A stretch of DNA of 64,000 nucleotides, from positions 434,001 through 498,000 of the forward strand of contig NZ_ABGR01000001.1 of assembly GCF_000171815.1 (NCBI RefSeq), written 5' to 3'. Numbering within the stretch: the stretch's first letter is position 1; every line of letters begins with the position of its first letter. The notes below the pieces were generated by a model. The model worked only from the letters and a program-made list of their open reading frames with translations, was not told where the DNA came from and did no database searches. Positions 8,841 through 17,708 of this stretch are shown one piece after another. Made by a program: the position numbers and the translations under genes. The stretch comes from Vibrio sp. AND4 (GTDB lineage Bacteria > Pseudomonadota > Gammaproteobacteria > Enterobacterales > Vibrionaceae).

Positions 8841-9071
8841 CTATGTGTTGTCTGAAGCAGTACTAGAAGCCCCTTCATTGGTAGATTCATTAGAAGCCCC
8901 AGCAATATGACTCACTTGCTTAGACGTTTCGTGATAAGCAACCTCTGCCGCTTGTTTTGTACTAGCTTTAGCGTTACTTATTGTTTCTGCATGGGTTTTA
9001 GCTGCAATGCTTTCGATATTTGACATCGTTTCATGGTAATCCAAACTACCTAAATCGTATCGCCCACTCAT
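8841..9071 (-). CDS. Small ORF overlapping the end of the Rhs core (possible Rhs tail fragment)
   Basis: 76 codons starting at an ATG whose last two bases overlap the TGA stop of the Rhs core frame (ATGA). The product is polar and rich in Ala, Ser, Thr and Glu, with a probable helix in the middle (SNIESIAAKTHAETISNAK) and a low-complexity end. It could be a frameshifted remnant of the variable Rhs C-terminal tip or a translationally coupled small protein. No known toxin motif is visible. Confidence 0.4.
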   Translation of the reverse strand: MSGRYDLGSLDYHETMSNIESIAAKTHAETISNAKASTKQAAEVAYHETSKQVSHIAGASNESTNEGASSTASDNT

Positions 9072-9600
9072 AATGTCACCGATGACTCCCCCGTAGGATC
9101 GCTATACCTCAGCGGATATCCTCGTCCATAGGCGTAAGGTGACCAGCGTTGAGGATCCATGAATCGGGCATCTCTCGCAAACACTGGATCGCGGGCGATG
9201 AATTGCCCGTAGATATGGTTCATATAGCGTTGCGAGAAATAACCAAGCCTAGATTCTTTGTCTTGCTCTTTATCGGTAAAACGATAAACCGTTTGATCGG
9301 ATTGACCAAACTGAGCTTCCACATCACCAAATGGTTCATAATTGAACGCATTAATGACTTGAGCAGAATTGTCCACAGTCAGTTCTGTTGATTCAAGGTG
9401 CTGTTTAATAAAATAAACTTCTGGAGTGAAGGTGTCATCACTTTTGCTTGTCTTGGCTACACGGTAACTTTGAACCCATTAAAGAACACAAGATCAGTGA
9501 GACCATCACGGTTTAAATCGGCAAACTGAACATTATCCGTGTTATGAATACTTTTTGGGTTTACTTGCCGCAAGTAATTGTTCATAAGTAGCCTTAGAAA
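9068..9600 (-). pseudogene. Rhs/TcdB-type gene remnant (RHS core plus FG-GAP fragment)
   Basis: The 3' part encodes a recognisable RHS-associated core: RFTDKEQDKESRLGYFSQRYM, ARDP and the end motif PYAYGRGYPLRYSDPTG, followed by seven residues and a stop. This frame is open only back to 9478. Upstream, another frame (about 9600 to 9457) encodes an FG-GAP/VCBS-like piece (FADLNRDGLTDLVFFNGF) ending in TAG. The two frames overlap at 9457-9481, so at least one frameshift separates them, and the several-kilobase 5' part of a normal Rhs/TcdB gene is missing. Intact relatives form toxin-enclosing cocoons with a variable toxin tip. This copy looks dead. Confidence 0.75.
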
Positions 9601-10238
9601 CTGGCTACATTAGATGGCAGACATCATTGCCATATTCATAACGGTTCTAAGTAGGTGGATTAATTGCAAAGCTAACCAATATAAGCATTCAAGTGTAAAG
9701 CGGCCCGACAAGTTTCTGTTGCTTCATCACTTGGCGAGTAGATTCTGAATCACGTTCGTCCCTCACTGTTCAGAATGACGATACCTTGAATCGGCTGCTC
9801 ACGATCGAAAGAGGGGGGGGATTGGAGTTACTGTCAGCGATCTGAGGCAGTCGTTTCTTGGGGCTGATTACCAAAGCGTTAGCCACAATTTTCACTCATA
9901 TTGACCCACGACACTCGGCATCATCACAAGCGTTATTCCAGCGAGCCCAAGCGAGACTAGGAATCTACTTTCAACGCATTATGTTCCTACCTAGGTTCAA
10001 GCACTCATTAAGAAGAAAAATTTCTATCGAGACGATTCAATATCCCTTTTGAAGGATCAGTTTTTTGATTTTATGATGTACGTTACGGTGGTAGGGGCAT
10101 GAATGAAAGTCTCACTTTTGTCCCAGTCGTGTTTCAGAAAGTGGAACTTACACTATCTGTATTCACGCATTGAAAGACTCCGTTGTTGCTTAAAGATTGT
10201 GAATGGGAAATTACTTTTATTATGCTAAGGATATCATT
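9601..10238. other. 638-base decayed stretch
   Basis: The minus strand keeps short coding-like scraps that continue the Rhs-type remnant (for example NRYEYGNDVC), broken by many stops. A run of eight G lies at 9813-9820 and the right copy of the dispersed repeat at 9901-9980. Nothing else in it looks functional. Confidence 0.55.
9901..9980 (+). repeat. 80-bp dispersed repeat, right copy
   Basis: Same orientation and nearly the same sequence as 8113-8192. Together the copies bracket about 1.7 kb containing the membrane protein gene and the Rhs remnant. Confidence 0.85.
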
Positions 10239-10364
10239 ATGGGTTTGAAACCAGGTCCAAAACCAATTGCTAAATCGACGGGAAAGCCTGACCAACGTCG
10301 ACGTGACAATAAAAAAACTCCAGGTAATACGCCGGGGTTAAAGCCTAGTAAATCGTCAAAATGA
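10239..10364 (+). CDS. 41-residue Lys/Pro-rich small protein
   Basis: The ORF begins ATGGGTTTGAAACC, reads MGLKPGPKPIAKSTGKPDQR and continues with another basic stretch. The ends mirror each other (GLKPGPKP near the start and PGLKPSK near the end). It has AAGG about 9 bases before the ATG and a terminator 40 bases after the stop, so it looks like a complete small transcription unit. The strongly basic, proline- and glycine-rich composition suggests a nucleic-acid or ribosome-binding peptide, but that is inference. No family is recognised. Confidence 0.55.
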   Translation: MGLKPGPKPIAKSTGKPDQRRRDNKKTPGNTPGLKPSKSSK

Positions 10365-10403
10365 GACTTAGTTACTTATTAAACTAATTTGATCTCTGAC
10401 TCT

Positions 10404-10434
10404 GAGCCAGAAATAGATAAGCTGGCTCTTTTTT
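10404..10434 (+). terminator. Terminator after the 41-residue ORF
   Basis: Stem GAGCCAG with CTGGCTC, 11-base loop, then TTTTTT. Confidence 0.8.
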
Positions 10435-10661
10435 ATTAGCAGTTATGAGAAAAAGTTACGACAGAATCGCTTGGTGATCACACTTCCACGGGACGACTTT
10501 TAACACAGAAATGCCCCTTTTGGGGTTAGAACAAGAGTTTTATGGTTTAGTTGACGAAATTTTTTGGTTTAGTTTTTCTAATGTTTAATGGGTGAGCGAT
10601 ACATGCCCTGCTGATAGAGATACTTATTAGACTCTTCCGTACATATTACCTTGCTCTTCTA

Positions 10662-10686
10662 AACCCCACTCTGTGAGGTTTTTTCT
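10662..10686 (+). terminator. Hairpin with T tract upstream of the OLD-type gene
   Basis: AACC-CAC pairs with GTG-GGTT with one mismatch and loop TCT, followed by TTTT. It could insulate the defence operon from upstream transcription or end a short RNA. Confidence 0.6.
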
Positions 10687-10779
10687 CAAAACTCTATAGC
10701 TAAACCTACATATATGATTTGCAACATATTTTTCTGATTTTTATTAAGTTATATTCATTTAATAAGCATGTAATTTAGT

Positions 10780-12441
10780 ATGGGTAATCTTATGTACATC
10801 GAAAAGCTAACTATCAAGAACTTTAAGAAAATCGAATCAGGTGAATACGAGTTTAATGAGAAAGTGAATATACTCGTTGGAGATAACGATTCAGGTAAAA
10901 CTACAATACTAGAAGCGTTAGAGCTTGTTTCAAGCTCTAACTACAGAGGTAAATCTATAAATTCCTCTCTATCTCCACAGTTATTCAATAATAAGGCGGT
11001 TAGAACATACCTTGAAGGGGACCTATCCAAAGGCTCGCTGCCTGAAATTCTTATCGAAGCATATTTATCTGGCTGCCCTGAATACAGAGGTAAGAACAAC
11101 TCACAAAATAAAGAGTATGAAGGTGTATTTATCAAGATTTGCTTCGATGAAGATTTAACCAGCACATATGAAGAGTTTTGCAAAAGCGCTAAAGTCGAAA
11201 GTATCCCAACAGAGTTTTATAAAGTCGAATGGTTTAGTTTTTCTTGGGAGCCGATCAAGTTTCTGAGCAGAAAAGTAAAGGGCCTATTTATCGATCCTAC
11301 TAGACTTCACCCCACTTATGGTAAGACCCAATATTTATCCAACATCATTAACTCGTCCTTAACCAAGGAGCAGCAAGCCTTACTTCATCTAAACTATCGC
11401 CAATTGAAAAACTCCTTTGAAGAGCAGCAGCAAATTCAAGATCTCAACAATGACCTTGACTCTGAGAATCAGGTCACAGAGCAAAACCTCTCGATAATAG
11501 CTGACACTAACTCGGGAACTGTCGAAGCTGGGCTCCAGCTAGCGGTAGACGAAGTATCGTTTAACCATATAGGTAAAGGGGAGCAAAATAAAATACAGGT
11601 TAAGCTAGCTCTCTTAAATAAAGGTGGCAATGTCAACTTTGTTACTGTAGAGGAACCAGAGAATCACTTGTCTCATACAAACCTAAGCAGGCTGGTAAAA
11701 TTCATTTCAGAAAATACTAATAACCAAATATTTATTACCACCCATAGCTCTTATGTTCTTAACAAGCTTAGCCTTAACCATTTATGCTTAATTTCTGATG
11801 ACTATCTCAGGCTAAAAGAAATTGATTCTGGCACAGCCAAAACTCTTCAAAGATTACCGGGATATGACACATTGAGAATTGTTCTCTCCAAAAAAGTCAT
11901 TCTAGTTGAAGGTCCTTCTGATGAGTTGATTCTGAAGAAGAAATACTTACAAGATAACAAAAGGTTACCCGAAGAAGATGGCATTGATATCATCGTTGTG
12001 AGAGGTATAGGTTTCAAGCACTACCTTCAAATAGCTAAACTCATCGGAACCAAGGTAAACGTGGTAAAAGATAATGATGGTTCATACCAAACCAACATTG
12101 TTGATTATGCAAATAACTTCAATTTCAAAAACATTAAGTTCTTCTCTGAGCCAAACGACAAACTAAAGTCACTAGAGCCTTCATTGATAGCTGCTAATGG
12201 AAAAGATGAAAAGACTTTAGATAAATTCGCAGAAATAGCCTTATCAAAAATCGCCTACAACGAATACAAAGAGATTAAAAGCTTGGACGAGAAGATTGAA
12301 TACTTCAAGGCTGTCTACGTAGGTGAAAAAGGAGACAAGAACTACGGTTCTAAAAAAGTAGATTCTGCTGTACGCATATTCGATAGCGCAGACGTCATTC
12401 AGTATCCAAACTACCTGTTGGAGGCATTGAAGTTTGACTAA
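10780..12441 (+). CDS. OLD-type ATPase-TOPRIM endonuclease (GajA-like)
   Basis: 553 residues. An N-terminal ABC-type ATPase begins LTIKNFKKI and has Walker A GDNDSGKT at residues 34-41. A charged linker follows (about 210-250), then the signature-like GKGEQN and Walker B with catalytic glutamates VEEPENHLS near 288-296, and an H-loop TTHSSYVL. A C-terminal TOPRIM nuclease domain has VEGPSD (about 376-381) and VVKDNDG (about 428-434). This is the class 2 OLD layout, in which the nuclease gene is followed by a UvrD-like helicase, as in Gabija. The next gene overlaps by 8 bases, consistent with one complex. The start could also be the ATG at 10792. It probably acts by cutting invading DNA. Confidence 0.85.
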   Translation: MGNLMYIEKLTIKNFKKIESGEYEFNEKVNILVGDNDSGKTTILEALELVSSSNYRGKSINSSLSPQLFNNKAVRTYLEGDLSKGSLPEILIEAYLSGCPEYRGKNNSQNKEYEGVFIKICFDEDLTSTYEEFCKSAKVESIPTEFYKVEWFSFSWEPIKFLSRKVKGLFIDPTRLHPTYGKTQYLSNIINSSLTKEQQALLHLNYRQLKNSFEEQQQIQDLNNDLDSENQVTEQNLSIIADTNSGTVEAGLQLAVDEVSFNHIGKGEQNKIQVKLALLNKGGNVNFVTVEEPENHLSHTNLSRLVKFISENTNNQIFITTHSSYVLNKLSLNHLCLISDDYLRLKEIDSGTAKTLQRLPGYDTLRIVLSKKVILVEGPSDELILKKKYLQDNKRLPEEDGIDIIVVRGIGFKHYLQIAKLIGTKVNVVKDNDGSYQTNIVDYANNFNFKNIKFFSEPNDKLKSLEPSLIAANGKDEKTLDKFAEIALSKIAYNEYKEIKSLDEKIEYFKAVYVGEKGDKNYGSKKVDSAVRIFDSADVIQYPNYLLEALKFD

Positions 12442-13558
12442 GAAACTCTTTATTGCCTGTGCTGGTGCAGGTAAGACAACTCGAATAGTCAAGGAATCAA
12501 TAGAACTGACTGATGAAGGTAAAAAGGTTTTGGTTATTACTTACACACGTAGTAACCAAAATGAGCTTTACAAGAAATTTGATGAACTTGGCGGGCAGCG
12601 AAGGGACTTGTTCATAGTCAAGGGCTGGTACTCCTTCATATTAGAAGATGTAGTAAGACCATATCAGAGATGTATTTTCACCACTCGCATTGATGGCATC
12701 AACCTCAATAGCAGTAACCCCCACAAGAGAGGGCGAATGAGTATTCCTGGCAGGAAAGAAAAGATAGGAGCGAAATACAATGAAAAGCATTTTCTGACCA
12801 GCCAAAATCGTGCCCATACAGAGTTTCTCTCAAAGCTAGGATGCAGGATTGTAAAAGAGGACAACATTGCCATTTCTGAGAGAATTAGCTCGATATATAG
12901 CCGTGTTTATCTTGATGAAACCCAAGACTTTGCTGGCTGGGATTTTGACTTAATCAAGCTAATTGCAAAATCTAAAGAGCTTGAGATTCATGCTGTTGGG
13001 GACTTTAGACAAACTATATACCACACTTCCTCAAAGCCCAAAGCGCCATCCGATAGCCAACAAAAACTTGAGGCTTACGGGAGAATGGGGTTTATTTCTA
13101 GCGCTCTCAACGAGTGTTGGCGATCAATACAGCCAATATGTGAGTTTGCAGATACAGTTCATAAGGGAGAGGGGTATTCCAAAACAGTATCTAAAGTAGA
13201 AGCCCCTGACATAGGCATACATACAGGTATACATTTCGTTTCCAAAAAAGATGTCTCAAAGTATGTCAAACAACATACTCCCCTGATACTCAGGCACTCT
13301 GCTAACTCAGGTAAAGAGTTAGATATATACGAAAACTTGATGACCTTTGGTGACTCCAAAGGCCAAACGGTTGACCATGTACTAATTCATCCGACAGACC
13401 GCTTTACAAAGTTTCTGAAAGGACAAAATGGCGCTTTTGCCGATAAGCAAACTAGTCAAAATAAACTGTATGTCGCTATTACTAGAGCCCGGTATAGCGT
13501 CGCTTTCATAGTCAACGACAAGCATTTTGATGATGTTCTCTGGCAACCAGCTAATTAA
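12434..13558 (+). CDS. Compact UvrD-like superfamily 1 helicase (GajB-like)
   Basis: 374 residues, starting at TTG with GGAGG nine bases upstream inside the end of the OLD gene. All key SF1A motifs are visible: Walker A CAGAGKTT (residues 9-16), Ia-like ITYTRSNQ, Walker B LDETQD (about 160-165, where many relatives have DExQD), motif III GDFRQTIY, motif IV LNECWRS, motif V KGQTVDHV and motif VI YVAITRAR near 347-354. UvrD is about 720 residues and I recall GajB as near 490, so this copy lacks most of the 1B and 2B inserts. Pairing with the OLD nuclease points to Gabija-like defence. It may act more as a DNA sensor or ATPase than as a processive helicase. Confidence 0.85.
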   Translation: MTKKLFIACAGAGKTTRIVKESIELTDEGKKVLVITYTRSNQNELYKKFDELGGQRRDLFIVKGWYSFILEDVVRPYQRCIFTTRIDGINLNSSNPHKRGRMSIPGRKEKIGAKYNEKHFLTSQNRAHTEFLSKLGCRIVKEDNIAISERISSIYSRVYLDETQDFAGWDFDLIKLIAKSKELEIHAVGDFRQTIYHTSSKPKAPSDSQQKLEAYGRMGFISSALNECWRSIQPICEFADTVHKGEGYSKTVSKVEAPDIGIHTGIHFVSKKDVSKYVKQHTPLILRHSANSGKELDIYENLMTFGDSKGQTVDHVLIHPTDRFTKFLKGQNGAFADKQTSQNKLYVAITRARYSVAFIVNDKHFDDVLWQPAN

Positions 13559-13607
13559 GATATCTATATACACTAGATAAGCTGATTGGTTCTTAGTCCA
13601 GACGTTG

Positions 13608-13724
13608 ATGCTAATCAATAGGATTTCAGAGCTACGGGACATGCATATAAAGTTAAATAAAATGTGGCGAGATACCGAGTCTGGGAAAATAATCATGATT
13701 GATGATTTCGAAGAACGCGGTTAG
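13608..13724 (+). CDS. 38-residue ORF between helicase and Mrr genes (doubtful)
   Basis: ATG-initiated frame beginning MLINRISELRDMH and ending IDDFEERG. It is polar and helical and lies in the 189-base gap between the helicase and Mrr genes. There is no good ribosome site. It may be a real small accessory gene, a leader peptide or chance. Confidence 0.25.
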   Translation: MLINRISELRDMHIKLNKMWRDTESGKIIMIDDFEERG

Positions 13725-13747
13725 CGTCAAGAAGGAAATACGAACAT

Positions 13748-14506
13748 ATGTGGCAATTTTGTGGTGATATTGAATATACGTGTGAAAATTGTGGCGACAG
13801 TGATCTTATACCGATAAGCGATTTCAACAATGATTGTATCGGTGGCTCTGAAAGAGGCATGGGCGAAGAATGCATATACGAGTTGTCGTATGAATTTGAT
13901 TGCTGTGAGTGCAACAGCCCCATTTCTCTAAAGTACGAAGTGTCAGAGTATCCTGTAGAGTTTTTAAACTTTGTTCTGAATAAATCTACTGGAGCAGAAA
14001 CATCAGGCGAACCCGACATTGAGTATCTTCGAGAAATATATAGTGCTGAAGATCTTCTGTTATTCTATGAGAACATTCAGGAACTCATTGCTGCACTGAG
14101 ATCTAGTCCAGAGCTAATGAGAGAAATTACACCGAGAGAGTTTGAGGAAGTTGTTTCAGAGATATTTCGATCAAAAGGATACGAAGTTGATCTGACTCAG
14201 AGAACTGCCGATGGTGGTAAGGATGTTATTGCAATTCACACAGATTCATTGGGAATACAAAGCAAGTATTTCATCGAATGTAAGCGTTACGCAGAAAATA
14301 AAAAAGTTGGCGTTGCCCTAGTAAGAGCACTGCAAGGAGTTAAAAACACGAAAGATGGTCCAAATAAAACGATTCTAGTGACCACCTCAACTTTCACAAA
14401 GGGTGCCAAAAACTTTGTTGAGCATGAAGCGTCTAGTAAATGGGACGTAACGTTGGCAGATTATAATACATTGGTGGATTGGTTGAGTGACTACAAACAA
14501 AGCTAA
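13748..14506 (+). CDS. Zinc-ribbon Mrr-type restriction endonuclease
   Basis: 252 residues. The N-terminus has a zinc-ribbon-like set of cysteines (CENC at about 16-19 and CCEC at about 55-58). Residues from about 125 form an Mrr catalytic domain: the helix ITPREFEEVVSEIF, then the PD-(D/E)xK core with D in ADGGKDVIAI (about 156-163) and E-x-K in FIECKRY, then VALVRALQGVK and a strand TILVTTSTFT. Mrr enzymes cut modified or foreign DNA. An AAGGA site lies 11 bases before the ATG. It is 189 bases downstream of the Gabija-like pair on the same strand, so it is either a third component or a neighbouring defence gene. Confidence 0.8.
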   Translation: MWQFCGDIEYTCENCGDSDLIPISDFNNDCIGGSERGMGEECIYELSYEFDCCECNSPISLKYEVSEYPVEFLNFVLNKSTGAETSGEPDIEYLREIYSAEDLLLFYENIQELIAALRSSPELMREITPREFEEVVSEIFRSKGYEVDLTQRTADGGKDVIAIHTDSLGIQSKYFIECKRYAENKKVGVALVRALQGVKNTKDGPNKTILVTTSTFTKGAKNFVEHEASSKWDVTLADYNTLVDWLSDYKQS

Positions 14507-14532
14507 CAATCTCAAGTAAGAGACCAACTGTA

Positions 14533-14554
14533 GTGGTCAAGTAATACTGGCCAC
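14533..14554. repeat. Short inverted repeat, possible insertion sequence scar
   Basis: GTGGTC and GGCCAC are arranged head to head around AAGTAATACT. It resembles the end of a mobile element but no element body is present, so this is a guess. Confidence 0.25.
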
Positions 14555-14659
14555 AGGTTTAGAACTTTTCCATACTTTTGGTAATCTGAAATGTTTTCAT
14601 TAGTGCAAAAGTCCTAACACGAAAATGTCCAAAAGTGAGTTTTCAAGAGTCTTGCCCAA

Positions 14660-14692
14660 AAACAAAAAAGGCGAACCAATCGGTTCGCCTTT
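14660..14692 (-). terminator. Terminator of gcvP
   Basis: An 11-bp stem (AAAGGCGAACC with GGTTCGCCTTT) and loop of four. On the minus strand it is followed by a T-rich run. Confidence 0.9.
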
Positions 14693-14714
14693 GTCTATTT
14701 AGATTCTACAAAAA

Positions 14715-17579
14715 CTAATCTTCGTAGTGATTAATGCTCGGACATGAACAGATGAGGTTACGGTCGCCGTATACGTTGTCTACGCGGTTGACCGTTGGCC
14801 AGTACTTCCAAGATTTGGTTGCTTTAGAAGGGAAGCAGCCAAGCTCACGGGAGTAAGGGCGGTCCCATTCTTCTCTCGCTAGGTCAAACTGAGTGTGAGG
14901 CGCGTTAACAAGCGGGTTGTTATCGAGCGGCCATTCTCCGTTTTTAACCATCGACATCTCTTCGCGGATAGCGATCATCGCATCACAGAAGCGATCGAGC
15001 TCTTCCAAATCTTCTGATTCTGTTGGCTCAACCATGAGTGTACCCGCGACAGGGAACGACATAGTTGGAGCGTGGAAACCGTAGTCCATCAGACGCTTCG
15101 CGATGTCTTCTTCACTGATGCCTGTTTCTTCTTTCAGTGGGCGAATGTCGATAATACATTCGTGCGCCACGCGGCCGTTCGAGCCACGGTAAAGAACAGG
15201 GTAGTGAGGGCGCAATTGCTCCATCACGTAGTTGGCGTTCAGAATCGCTACTTTTGTTGCGTCCGTTAGGCCAGCTTCACCCATCATTGCAATGTAAGCC
15301 CAAGAGATAGGCAGAATAGATGCGCTGCCCATATCCGCTGCGGATACCGCAAAGTTTTCACCATCTGCACCGTTTTCAATGTGACCCGGTAGGAAAGGCG
15401 CTAGGTGCGATTTTACACCGATAGGACCCATACCCGGACCGCCGCCGCCGTGTGGGATACAGAAGGTTTTGTGTAGGTTAAGGTGAGAAACGTCAGAGCC
15501 GATAAAGCCCGGTGTGGTGAGGCCAACCTGTGCGTTCATGTTCGCGCCGTCTAGGTAAACCTGACCGCCTGCTGCATGCACCATTTCACACACTTCTTTC
15601 ACTTGCTCTTCGTATACGCCGTGCGTAGAAGGGTAAGTGATCATGATGCTTGATAGGTTATCTTTGTGTTTCTCAATTTTCGCAGCGAGATCGTCGATGT
15701 CGATGTTGCCTTCTTCATCACATTTCACGACCACAACCTTCATTGACACCATAGACGCAGTCGCAGGGTTGGTACCGTGCGCAGAGCTTGGGATCAAACA
15801 CACGTTGCGGTGACCTTCGCCACGACTTTCATGGTAGCGTTGAATCGCGATAAGACCAGCGTACTCACCCGATGCACCAGAGTTAGGTTGCAGTGAGAAC
15901 GTATCGTAGCCTGTGATTTCGCAGAGCTTTTGTTTCAAATCTTTCGCTAGCGCAGCGTAGCCTGCGGCTTGTTCTGCTGGTGCGAACGGGTGGATAGAAC
16001 CAAACTCAGGCCATGTTACTGGAATCATCTCTGCTGCGGCGTTCAGCTTCATGGTACAGCTGCCCAGTGGGATCATGCCGTGTGTGAGCGAGAAGTCTTT
16101 GTTCTCTAGCTGTTTGAGGTATCGCATCATCTGTGTTTCGCTGTGGTGCGTGTTAAACACAGGGTGCGTAAGGTAGCTCGATGTACGGCGCAGTGCTTCA
16201 GGAATCGCGGCAAACTCGTTACCTGAGATTTCAGTTGATAGTGACGCGACTTGCTCTTTGACACCAAACACGGCGAACAACGCTTCTATATCTGCCACCG
16301 TGGTGGTTTCGTCGAAGCTCACGCCGAGCTGTGTATCTAGCTTGCGTAGGTTCAAATCTGCTGCGAGTGCTTTTGCGTACAGATCTTCCGTTTGTGCACC
16401 TGTGTTGATGGTGATGGTGTCGAAGAAGCTGTTATGTGCAAGTTCGAAGCCGCCTTTGGTTAGACCTGCAGCTAAAATGGCTGTCATGTGGTGAGTACGA
16501 CGAGCAATGGTACGTAGGCCTTCTGCGCCGTGATAAACCGCGTAGAAAGATGCCATGTTGGCAAGCAGTGCCTGAGCGGTACAGATGTTTGATGTCGCTT
16601 TTTCACGGCGGATGTGCTGCTCGCGCGTTTGCATTGCCATGCGCAGTGCTTGATTGCCGTTAGTATCGATAGAAACGCCGATAACACGACCAGGCATTGT
16701 ACGCTTGTGCTTGTCTCGTGTTGCCATAAAGGCCGCGTGTGGACCGCCGTAACCCATAGGAACGCCGAAACGTTGTGCAGAGCCGATTGCGACGTCTGCG
16801 CCCATTTCACCCGCAGGTTTTAGAAGGGCAGAGGCCAATAGATCGGTCGCAACGGTCACGAGCGTTTTGTTCGCTTGCGCTTGTGCGATGATCTCCGTTA
16901 GATCACGAACTTCACCTGTGGTGCTAGGGTATTGAACCAGTGCACCGAATACATCTTGTTCTGGCAGTGAATCTAGAGAACCAACGAGAACTTCAAAGCC
17001 GATGAATTTCGCACGAGTTTTTACTACTTCGATGGTTTGTGGGTGAACGTCGTCAGCAACGAAGAATACGTCACTTTTGCTTTTACCGGCACGTTTACAA
17101 AGTGTCATCGCTTCAGCGGCTGCCGTTGCTTCATCCAGCAAGGACGCGTTCGCGATTTCCATGCCCGTAAGATCCATTACCATTTGTTGGTAGTTGAGAA
17201 GCGATTCTAAACGGCCTTGCGAGATCTCTGGTTGGTAAGGGGTATAAGCGGTATACCAGCCCGGGTTTTCCATCACGTTACGTAGGATGACGTTTGGGGT
17301 GAAGGTGTTGTAGTAACCCTGACCAATGAATGTACGTTTAACTTGGTTTTGATCAGCGAATTCACGCATCGCTGCCAGCATGTCGGCTTCGCTTTTTGCC
17401 TCTGCCAAGTTCATTGGCTGCTCTAAGCGGATTTGTGCTGGTACGGTTTCGTCGATGAGCGAATCTAGGCTTACTGCGTTGATCGCTTCCAACATTTTTT
17501 GTTGGTCAGATTTGTTTGGTCCGTTGTGGCGAGCAACGAACTCGTTTTGTGTGCTGAGGCTTTGAAGTAATTCAGTCAT
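14715..17579 (-). CDS. gcvP: Glycine dehydrogenase (decarboxylating), P protein
   Basis: 954 residues, the normal size of the fused P protein. It decarboxylates glycine using pyridoxal phosphate and passes the aminomethyl group to the lipoyl arm of GcvH. The cofactor lysine is in [18 protein letters not shown] near residue 704. The N-terminal half carries GCS-type motifs such as [12 protein letters not shown] and [14 protein letters not shown]. The start ATG follows AAGGAGTAGGTAAAGGAC, a strong ribosome site. It is 129 bases downstream of gcvH on the same strand, but a hairpin terminator lies between, so it is either read through at reduced level or has its own promoter. Confidence 0.98.
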   Translation of the reverse strand: MTELLQSLSTQNEFVARHNGPNKSDQQKMLEAINAVSLDSLIDETVPAQIRLEQPMNLAEAKSEADMLAAMREFADQNQVKRTFIGQGYYNTFTPNVILRNVMENPGWYTAYTPYQPEISQGRLESLLNYQQMVMDLTGMEIANASLLDEATAAAEAMTLCKRAGKSKSDVFFVADDVHPQTIEVVKTRAKFIGFEVLVGSLDSLPEQDVFGALVQYPSTTGEVRDLTEIIAQAQANKTLVTVATDLLASALLKPAGEMGADVAIGSAQRFGVPMGYGGPHAAFMATRDKHKRTMPGRVIGVSIDTNGNQALRMAMQTREQHIRREKATSNICTAQALLANMASFYAVYHGAEGLRTIARRTHHMTAILAAGLTKGGFELAHNSFFDTITINTGAQTEDLYAKALAADLNLRKLDTQLGVSFDETTTVADIEALFAVFGVKEQVASLSTEISGNEFAAIPEALRRTSSYLTHPVFNTHHSETQMMRYLKQLENKDFSLTHGMIPLGSCTMKLNAAAEMIPVTWPEFGSIHPFAPAEQAAGYAALAKDLKQKLCEITGYDTFSLQPNSGASGEYAGLIAIQRYHESRGEGHRNVCLIPSSAHGTNPATASMVSMKVVVVKCDEEGNIDIDDLAAKIEKHKDNLSSIMITYPSTHGVYEEQVKEVCEMVHAAGGQVYLDGANMNAQVGLTTPGFIGSDVSHLNLHKTFCIPHGGGGPGMGPIGVKSHLAPFLPGHIENGADGENFAVSAADMGSASILPISWAYIAMMGEAGLTDATKVAILNANYVMEQLRPHYPVLYRGSNGRVAHECIIDIRPLKEETGISEEDIAKRLMDYGFHAPTMSFPVAGTLMVEPTESEDLEELDRFCDAMIAIREEMSMVKNGEWPLDNNPLVNAPHTQFDLAREEWDRPYSRELGCFPSKATKSWKYWPTVNRVDNVYGDRNLICSCPSINHYED

Positions 17580-17657
17580 TGTCCTTTACCTACTCCTTGG
17601 TTCGGGTAACAGGTTTACGCTACTGATAATATAAATTATACGTCCGAACCTAGAAAA

Positions 17658-17696
17658 AAAGCTGCCCACTATTGGTTATGCTAGGGGACAGCTTTC
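17658..17696 (-). terminator. Hairpin terminator between gcvH and gcvP
   Basis: Reading the minus strand, AAAGCTG-CCC pairs with GGG-CAGCTTT across a bulged base, followed by TTTTTTTC. It should end or attenuate the glyA-gcvH transcript before gcvP. Confidence 0.8.
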
Positions 17697-17708
17697 GTTT
17701 CATCCTAA

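Larger units (their letters stand above)
10365..10779. other. 415-base region upstream of the defence genes
   Basis: It holds two terminator-like hairpins (listed separately) and A+T-rich DNA before the OLD-type gene, where the promoter should lie. The stretch between the hairpins (about 10440-10686) has no ORF of note and could be a small RNA gene, but I see no known RNA family. Confidence 0.45.

Noticed and set aside
9149..9391. 80-codon ORF opposite the Rhs remnant
   Set aside because: It is antisense to a recognisable RHS core and looks like a shadow frame.
9858..10052. 64-codon ORF on the + strand
   Set aside because: It runs through the dispersed 80-bp repeat and has no family resemblance or ribosome site.
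10099..10173. Short ORF beginning MNESLTFVPVV
   Set aside because: It has only 24 codons, no ribosome site and no neighbour to explain it.
14507..14714. Integron attC site or insertion sequence after the Mrr gene
   Set aside because: Only a short inverted repeat is present. No attC core sites, transposase or integrase were seen.
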